Positions 57,371-64,000 of a stretch of DNA of 64,000 nt are shown in pieces. This stretch comes from Lentinus brumalis (Eukaryota; Basidiomycota; Agaricomycetes; Polyporales; Polyporaceae). Position numbers and translations under genes: made by a program. Location: assembly GCA_001792895.1 (NCBI GenBank), contig MARA01000058.1, forward strand, positions 1 to 64,000, in the 5' to 3' direction. The notes below the pieces were generated by a model. It had not been told where the DNA came from. It was given only the letters and a program-made list of their open reading frames with translations, and searched no databases. Each line of letters begins with the position of its first letter. Position 1 is the first letter of the stretch.

Positions 57371-58487
57371 ACCACCCTCTCCTCTTGCACTGGCTCGCGC
57401 CGGGCATGACGCAGTACCCTTCGCCTTCCTGGCTCCTTCACAATATCTCTCCGTTATTTGTTATCGCTATTTATCCTCACGTGTAGCATTACCCCCTCTC
57501 CACAGTCCTGTATCCTACCCCTTCCTTTGCCATAGTTCGCCGACGAGGCTGAAGCCTCCTCTATCTCTGATCCTGTATCACTATTCGTCTTTGCTCGGGT
57601 GATGCCGCATGTTGTAGTGTACTCCGTTATCTGTCAATATCATATTCTCCGTCGTCTCTTCATCCTTCTGGCTGTGCGGAGCTGCGTGAGTGACGTCTGA
57701 CACGATCGGGTACAACTACGGAGGGGAGAATTTGACCGCGGCTCTCATGCCAGACCTGCTTCTTTGCATGCTGCGTGAATTATCCCTTGGCGGCTTCGGT
57801 ACGTGCTACGTGGTGCATGTCCCAGGGGGAGCGGGACCGAATTCTCGTATCCGTTGCCCATCGGGGTGCTTCACACCCCTACACAGGGCGCCGAAACAGT
57901 GGTTTCGATTGCACAGAGACAACATGAGCCAGCACTTACAAGGGTCCGTGAAAGAATGTGAGCACACGCCGCGACGTCGCACCCAACCACCTAAGCCTTC
58001 ACAATATCCACTGGAGTTTATCCAAACCCCGGTACGAAGGTTCTGCACGGTAAGAGCTCACTCGAGTGTAACCGCGCAGAGCGACCTGACGACCTAGCAC
58101 ATCATATATCCAGTGCACCTGTGTAAGTCGGGTCAAAAAGTGTCGAACGTCATCCTCGGGCAGCAACTGCGATCATGGTTGAGAGATGCGGCAGACGTTC
58201 AGCCAAGCTCAGAGGCACTAGACGTCAAGCTTACCGAGAAAGAGATCAAGTCTACGAAGATCGTCGACCGTTGCAGAGTAACTTGGAAGGAATCGATCTG
58301 CACGACCGATAGCCCTCGTAACCGCTTGCGTGCTGAGCAAGTCGCTGTATATCCTGCAATACAACTCGTTCGTGATATTGTACTTCAAAAGAACACTTCA
58401 GTCAGACGGCCACAAGGACGAGGGATGCGACGTACCACTGATGATGATACACCTTCTCCCCTTTCCTACATCTGAGCTTGGGACGCA
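57371..58487. other. Intergenic, no gene seen
   Basis: This stretch lies between two convergent genes. Plus frames at 57690-58097 and 58113-58475 have no start context or motif and are probably chance. Confidence 0.45.
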
Positions 58488-59367
58488 CTATGAGGCCGCC
58501 TTCTTCCCCTTCTCTTCCACCTCTACGATGTTGTCCTTTGGTACGTTCTTCAGAAGACCCACGCCATCCTCGATCATCTCGACGATGTCCCCGCTGACAT
58601 CGCCTTGGACGACTATTTCGTCCAGCCCTTGCATGTTCTTGGTGACCGATGCGCCGGTCGCGAACTTCTGCGCGAAGAACTTGGCAGCCTTCTTGAGGTC
58701 GACGTCTACATGGCAGGCACATGAGTGACGAGGGATGGGCGAGCAGAGATCCTGGACGCACCGAACGCCTCCAGTCCGTGAATGGCTGTTACGTGCTTCC
58801 GCTTGTTGCGTTCTATCCGCTTGATCGTGACCTGAACGAAGCATAAAGTGCACGCTGCGGGAGAGTCGCAATAAGACCTACTGTTGATGCCTGAGAGCGA
58901 GTTGTTCATAAAGGGTCAGACCGGGACAAGGTACGAATACGCACCATCTTCTTCTTGAGCGCAGCATCGGCCTTCGCTTCTGCCTTCGCCTCCTTCTTCG
59001 CCGTATCCTTCTCCAGCTTCTCCTGCGCCTCCAGACTCAGCGTCCCGATCTTCGCCTGCAATGCCTCTGCAACGCAATCTCTCCTCTATACCGTGCCCGA
59101 CAGACAGAACACGGACGATGCGCACCTTCCGAGTAGAACTTGTCATACAGCACAGGGTTCTCTTTCTGCAGCCACTCCTTACATCTTGTGAAGCTGGACC
59201 CGAACTCGCAGTACTCCACGGGGAATGTGCACACTACCGGGTGCGTGTGTGATGTCAGAGATGCTCAACATTGCGAGGAGGCATCGGTCCGTTTCACCTT
59301 GGCAGTAGAGGACCTGCTTCGGCGGTGTAGGCTCAACGGGTGCTGCCTCTTGTTCGGTGCTTGCCAT
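58488..59367 (-). CDS. TMA22: Translation machinery-associated protein 22 (DENR homologue)
   Basis: Ribosome-associated factor that with Tma20 (MCT-1) helps release deacylated tRNA and 40S subunits after termination and promotes reinitiation. Exons read: MASTEQEAAPVEPTPPKQVL with YCQ; VCTFPVEYCEFGSSFTRCKE with YDKFYSE; a Lys/Ala/Glu-rich linker (SLEAQEKLEKDTAKKEAKAE); then the SUI1 domain split in two, VTIKRIERNKRKHVTAIHGL and VDLKKAAKFFAQKFATGASV with VVQGDVSGDIVEMI. The Cys pairs of the N-terminal zinc site (YCQ-VCTFP...YC...C) are spread over two exons, as in DENR. The start ATG is at 59365-59367, the stop at 58488-58490. Complete. Confidence 0.92.
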
Positions 59368-59688
59368 TTCGTGTGTTACTGAGGATTGACGACAAGCTCT
59401 GGCGAGAGTGGAAGGAGTAAGTACAGAAGAGTAAGTACAGTCCTCCACCAGTGACCAGATTACGATCGTACACTCTGTAAAGCCATCTAATCTTATCTTA
59501 TCTCCACTCCCGACAGTAAGTATTGCCTTTCAACTTAGTAACTTACTTTTGTTACCTTCCCTGCTTACTTTGAAGTGCCTGGGCGCGATCTGCAATGCTT
59601 GGCGAGCACTGTCCATGTTTACAACTTCTAGAACTAAGTTTACAGGCTGTTTGAACTAAGAAGACTGGGGATACGGGTGTTTCTTGGC

Positions 59689-62270
59689 TCATGCGAGCTT
59701 ACGCCCTCCCAGCTCGGAGTAGAGGACATCGGCATAAGATGTCTTACCACCCGTCCGCTCCTTCTTGTAGTGCTCAGAGATCAGGAAGGCAACATCTGGG
59801 AGTTCAGAACATTTAGAGAGAGCAGCCTTGAGGGCATAGCAGAACACTTACCAAGCGATTGCTCGAAATTCAGTCGAGGGTCGCAGAACGACTAACAGTT
59901 TGCCCACTCCGTAAGCACACTTAATCTGCAGATCGGGAAATATGTGCGCACCTGGTATCTGAGCGGGAGCTGATCCTCGCTCAAGCCCATACTGCCTCCG
60001 AGGCACTCAGTGACGCTGTATCCGTCGTCCGCGAGTTCGCCGGTGAACTCGAGGCTGACGCCCCCGAGCCGGGAGCCGCACTCGGTGTGGATGCGGATGC
60101 ACGCGGTCAGCTCGCTGATGATCGTCCCAAAGTTCCGCGTCTTCAAACCACTTGCGGATGTTAGGGTACTGGATCGCACGGTCGTGAGCATGGACGTGAG
60201 AGACGTGCGTGTAAAGATGCAGCACGTACTTTCCGTGCATAGGGTCAGAAATCCAGATGACAGGGTGCCCGGACTGCTGTACTGCCTGGATATGCCCGGG
60301 AAGGTTGTCCTCCACCTGGAAGTGGTCAGCATTTCAGATTCGCGAGGCTTAGACAGCGAGATGTCCTACCTTCCCTGCGCCATAACGCGTGATCAGCGTC
60401 ACCTTTCCGTCCTCGCGGTTTGGGTTGACGACTGGGGCATAGATGTCAGCAACAGTCGTCGATCGTCGATAGGCTGCTACTCACTGTCAAGCAGCCTCAC
60501 AAGCTCATCCGCCTTCATGGACGGGCCAACCTTCACCCCGATGGGGTTCCGAATACCGCGGAAGTACTCGACGTGCGCGCCGTTGAGTTGCCTCGTCCGG
60601 TCGCCGATCCACAGGAAGTGTGCAGACGTATTGTAGTGCACCTTTTCCGGTGGCGTCTGCGTGCCGTCAGTGGTGTAGGACGCTGTTGAAGACGGGATAG
60701 CGAACTCCCGAGTCATGGCTTCCTCGTACTCGAGCATGAGGCCCTCGTGACTAGGAAAGGTTAGTCGATCGACTCGGGGTCATATTGGACGAAAGGACGC
60801 GTACCTCGTGTAGAAGTCGACCTCTCCGAGTGCGCCTCGGCCGCCACCCTGTTCGTAGCTCACACCGTCTCTGGCGAGACCGATTGTCCGCGTGAACTCG
60901 AGTGCATCCGAGAGGCCGCCGGTGATGCGTTCGAACTCTTCCCTGTAACGTCGTCAGACATTCGAAACATAGACACGAAGTCCGAATGCGACTGACCTAA
61001 CCGCCGGCGAACGCACGTGCGTAAGGGACCAATCCTTGGGGTGGTGAAGCGATGCGAAACCGGAAGTTAATAGACTCCGGACGTGGTTCAGAGTCGCCGT
61101 CGAGTGGAAGTACGCGCTGCATGATGATGAGCAAGGGCGAACAGAGGCGTAAAGGCAACCCGTACCTCAGCATCCGATCGGGGTCGGGCGTACGGTCATC
61201 GGGATCGAGGCTAGAACAGCAACGTCGCTCAGTTTTCGGCCTCGGATCGCAAGATGTCTGCCTACCCGTTCACGTTGTCTCCCCTGAGTAAGTAGTACAT
61301 GAGATCAAGCAACTACTCCGATTTGACTCGACGTACCTGAAGCTAAGGACCTCGCGATCCCCGATCTTCTCCTTGGGGCTGCTGCGAGGCTTCGCGTACT
61401 GTCCGGCGATTCGCCCTATTCGGACCTGCACACGGACCGTCAGTGTGGCGTTGTGCGTGGAAGCAGTGCCAACTCACAACCGGCATGCGCGCGCCCCAGA
61501 TCAGGATCAGAGAGAAGGAGAGGATGAGACCGATTTTGTTGGAGATATTTTCCTACATGGCCGTGATCATGTCAGGGTTACTCGGTCGGGGAACGGCGAA
61601 ATGAACCCACATGTGTGCAGGCATCGAAACTCTCGGCGCAATCGCCAGCGTGTAATAGAAAGGCCTTGTTCTTCTGGACCTGGGCAAGCTGATGCCGTAG
61701 TCGCTCGATCTGTCGCAAGATGGTTCAGCTTCCCCAGAGCGCTGTCATGTACAGGCCGCCACCGACCTCGGAAGGCGTCACCAAAGGCGGAAGCGTCCGG
61801 ATTTTGGTCAAAACTCTGCATGTATGGTGTATGGTGAGGACTCCAACATATGAGAAAGTGCGCACATGAACGTACTTCTCTAGCTTTTCACGGTCGGGGT
61901 AGACGACATCCTGTGTTGTACGTTAGCAACAGCTCACAAAGCAGACGCTGTATACACATCGCCGATGCACCGGGGATCCATTGGAACTCGAGCACAATCA
62001 GCATACTCAGGTCGACTCCTGGGTGCATTCCGTTATTCTCAATGTCATGCAGTACCTGACTCGGAGACCTCAAGGTCATGATGTCATAATATCAAGCAGC
62101 CGCGACAAATGTACGGCAAAGGCGAGTTGCGAGATGTGCTCGTCGTTATCAACGATGAGCAGACCAAGCACCTTCGATCGCTATGCAAACATCCGCATAG
62201 ACGAATGACTCACTTGTGCAGCGGGCTTGTTCCTCCAAGAGGTGGGAGTCCAAGCGTCGCTGGCAGACAT
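59689..62270 (-). CDS. 3-deoxy-7-phosphoheptulonate synthase, class II (DAHP synthase)
   Basis: Condenses phosphoenolpyruvate and erythrose 4-phosphate, the first step of the shikimate pathway. The start at 62270 gives [19 protein letters not shown], matching the W-x-P-x-SWR-x-KPA opening of the class. Further exons contain [13 protein letters not shown] near 61660, [20 protein letters not shown] near 61500, [16 protein letters not shown] near 61400, [37 protein letters not shown] near 60540, [20 protein letters not shown] and LGGSMGL near 60020, and [13 protein letters not shown] near 59860. The last exon ends in ELGGRKLA at TGA 59689-59691. At least ten introns. Fungi usually also have class I (Aro3/Aro4) enzymes; the class II type is known from Neurospora and plants. 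Confidence 0.93.
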
Positions 62271-62753
62271 GGTGGTGCAAATGTTTTGTTCTGTATTCAT
62301 GGGAGAGCTCTGATTAATTCCTATGTAGTAAGCAGGTTGGGCTGAACTCACCGAGTGGGTTATGAGGGAGGTGTACAGTGGAAAGTCTTGCTTGCTCGAT
62401 CATCTTATGTAGCATACGACCGATCCAATCTCCGGGAAAAAGTCGATCTAATCTAATCGCAGAACGCCCAGCGCCTCGCCAGACCGCGGCCAACCCGGGT
62501 TGCCTCCGTTCTCCGAGTACTCGCCGACTTCAACATCTCATCTCATTTGCTACTTCCATCTGCGGGGCAAACATCTTCGGACCAGTGTGCGGCAACGAAT
62601 GTAGTCGTGCTGACATTAAGTTTGAGCGACTGTAAGGCACGAATCCGCCATTCGAACCATTGCTTCGCAAGGCCAGGCTTGTGGCCATGGATAACACGAA
62701 ATCTCAGTCTCCTACTAACACACTATAACTCGAGACGATGTATGTATCGGAGA
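62271..62753. other. Short intergenic region
   Basis: Promoter side of the DAHP synthase gene and 3' side of the next minus gene. No gene or clear regulatory motif is seen. Confidence 0.5.
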
Positions 62754-63765
62754 CTATGATACATCGACACGTTTCACATCAGCTTTTGGCACCCCCGATG
62801 GTCCGCCGTGGACGCCTTGAATCCAGTCCTCCCAGAAAGTGCGTCCCCAGATACCTCCATCCAACAACACGCCGCTGATGTCCTTCGGAATCTTGCTCAG
62901 TCGCTTCCTGAGCATTAGAATCATCGCATCGTAGTCTGCTCGAGCATGTCCGCACCGTGTCGGGGGCGGACGTTGGTGCGGCTGGATGACCACCTGCCGG
63001 ACACTAGGGTATGGCCTCTTCTCGCGCGACTGCCCTGCAGCAGGTGTGTGGCGTCAGCAAGAGTGTCTTGAGCAGGAGACCAATCTTACAGCTCATCTTG
63101 ATTACCCATCGGGTAGGCATGTCTGCGCTTCGCAGGCCGGAGAGGCGAACGTGCGAGACGCTCGGCGCCGCCTCAGCCCATCTCCCAAGGACCTCCTCGA
63201 CGGGATATCGACTGCGGACGAACACTACATGCAGCTCTCGGAGGACAGGGAAGTGGCAGGGCGGTCGGGGATACGGCGGCCGCCCCGATGGAGGGTATAG
63301 CTCGAAGCTGTCCCGTCGACTGAAGGTGAGTGCCTCCAGCTTCGGGAACTCGCACCGGCTCTCCGCGAGGAGATCCTCCCAGCGTACCTCGCCGGTGTAC
63401 AGCAGCGTTACGAGCGTCGGTCCGACGAGTCGGAGGACCTCACAGAGGGTCTGTTGTGCGGTCGCTCCGTGCGCTGCGTCGTCGACTCCGTTGGCGTCGG
63501 TGGCATCTGGGCGGAGGAATAGATGCCGGACTGTTGGACTGCATCGGAGTCCCTGTCTTTCGCAGACCGCCCGGTCGCCCTGGTAGCATCGGAGGAAACA
63601 TTCGATCCGCCCGAGGCCGACGAGGGCGATCGAGTGGTAGTGAACAGGGCGCGCGGCGGCTTGGAAGGCCTTGGAGACGAGTGATAGGGAGCGGCCTGTG
63701 AGGCCGCCATCGCAGCATGAGAGGGCAAATATATGGCGGAGAGTCTCGACATGTATGCTTTCCAT
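62754..63765 (-). CDS. F-box-like protein
   Basis: The ATG at 63765 starts an F-box-like segment: MESIHVETLRHIFALSC, GRSLSLVSKAFQAAARPVHY, SIALVGLGRIECFLRCYQ, a pattern seen in many polypore F-box proteins. The centre is LRR-like (LVGPTLVTLLYTGEVRWEDL, FPKLEALTFSRRD, FPVLRELHVVFVRS). The C-terminal exon reads VVIQPHQRPPPTRCGHARAD, then LRKRLSKIPKDISGVLLDGG. An intron near 62985-63070 must join them; its borders are not certain. The frame stays open above the chosen start to 63957 but has no conserved text there. The gene is close to the window edge but appears complete. Confidence 0.75.
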
Positions 63766-64000
63766 GTCGGAGGAGCGAACAGCGGTCGGCCTCGAGGTAC
63801 CAGGATGGCAGGAAGTTGTGTGTGCTCGTAGTGCTCTCCTGCTTGCCTCCTCCGGCGTCGCAAGTCGTGCGAAAGAACTAAGTTCTCGCGGAGGCGATGA
63901 CATACTCCCACGTCTTGTCAAGTACGACATCAGACACGCGGGGAGGATGTGAGCCACGTTCGCATCCTGTGCTACTGCGTGTAAAGCCTCCCTTCTGGCC

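Noticed and set aside
57690..58475. Two plus-strand frames between the orphan gene and TMA22
   Set aside because: Low-quality composition, no splice chain and no homology that I can recognise.
1..64000. CRISPR arrays, rRNA, prophage or bacterial operons
   Set aside because: Nothing of the kind is visible; gene structure is eukaryotic throughout.

Overview
This window is nuclear DNA of a filamentous basidiomycete, most likely an Agaricomycete close to the polypores. Evidence: genes are cut by many 45-70 base GT-AG introns, gene pairs are closely packed on both strands, and gene content is typical of the group (histidine acid phosphatase, PIN-like carrier, several F-box proteins, a Helitron with a DUF6570-type N-terminus). 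The order-level placement is inference. There is no operon structure, CRISPR array or rRNA.

Layout. Positions 1-2.5 kb hold only a tRNA-like unit. A split LAMMER/CLK-like kinase gene (2.5-4.9 kb, minus) and a coiled-coil RING protein (5.9-7.4 kb, plus) come next. From 7.9 to 14.35 kb lies a decayed autonomous Helitron (minus): its Rep and PIF1-type helicase protein is broken by three frameshifts, and it ends in a hairpin plus CTAG. Three related hairpins lie nearby. After 2.4 kb without a recognisable gene come a PIN-like carrier (16.8-18.8 kb), a small orphan gene, dipeptidyl peptidase III (20.6-23.7 kb), a Cys-motif/proline-rich protein, a peroxisomal CoA diphosphatase of the Nudix family (26.7-28.1 kb), an F-box gene with a frameshift, and a membrane-anchored Ser/Pro-rich protein.

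From 33.2 to 46.3 kb the DNA is dense with conserved genes: secreted histidine acid phosphatase/phytase, a flavin monooxygenase, a SANT-domain ZZZ3-like protein, PBDC1/Chp1, mitochondrial methionyl-tRNA synthetase and an auxilin/Swa2-like J protein. At 46.6-53.7 kb an inverted duplication carries two copies of a tiny 81-residue protein gene with its upstream region. Between the arms sit an MFS transporter and a DUF1963-like protein. The last 10 kb hold an F-box protein, an orphan gene, TMA22 (DENR homologue), a class II DAHP synthase and another F-box protein.

Functional links are loose. Three genes serve translation or protein biogenesis (MSM1, TMA22, PBDC1), two handle phosphorus or CoA turnover, and one starts the shikimate pathway. 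No biosynthetic cluster is evident. The most unusual signals are the Helitron with its hairpin family, the inverted duplication of a small orphan gene, microexons of 9 and 11 bases, a GC-AG intron, and repeated single-base frameshifts, several at short homopolymers. The last point raises the question of assembly error versus real gene decay. Splice sites were read by eye, so exon borders are predictions.
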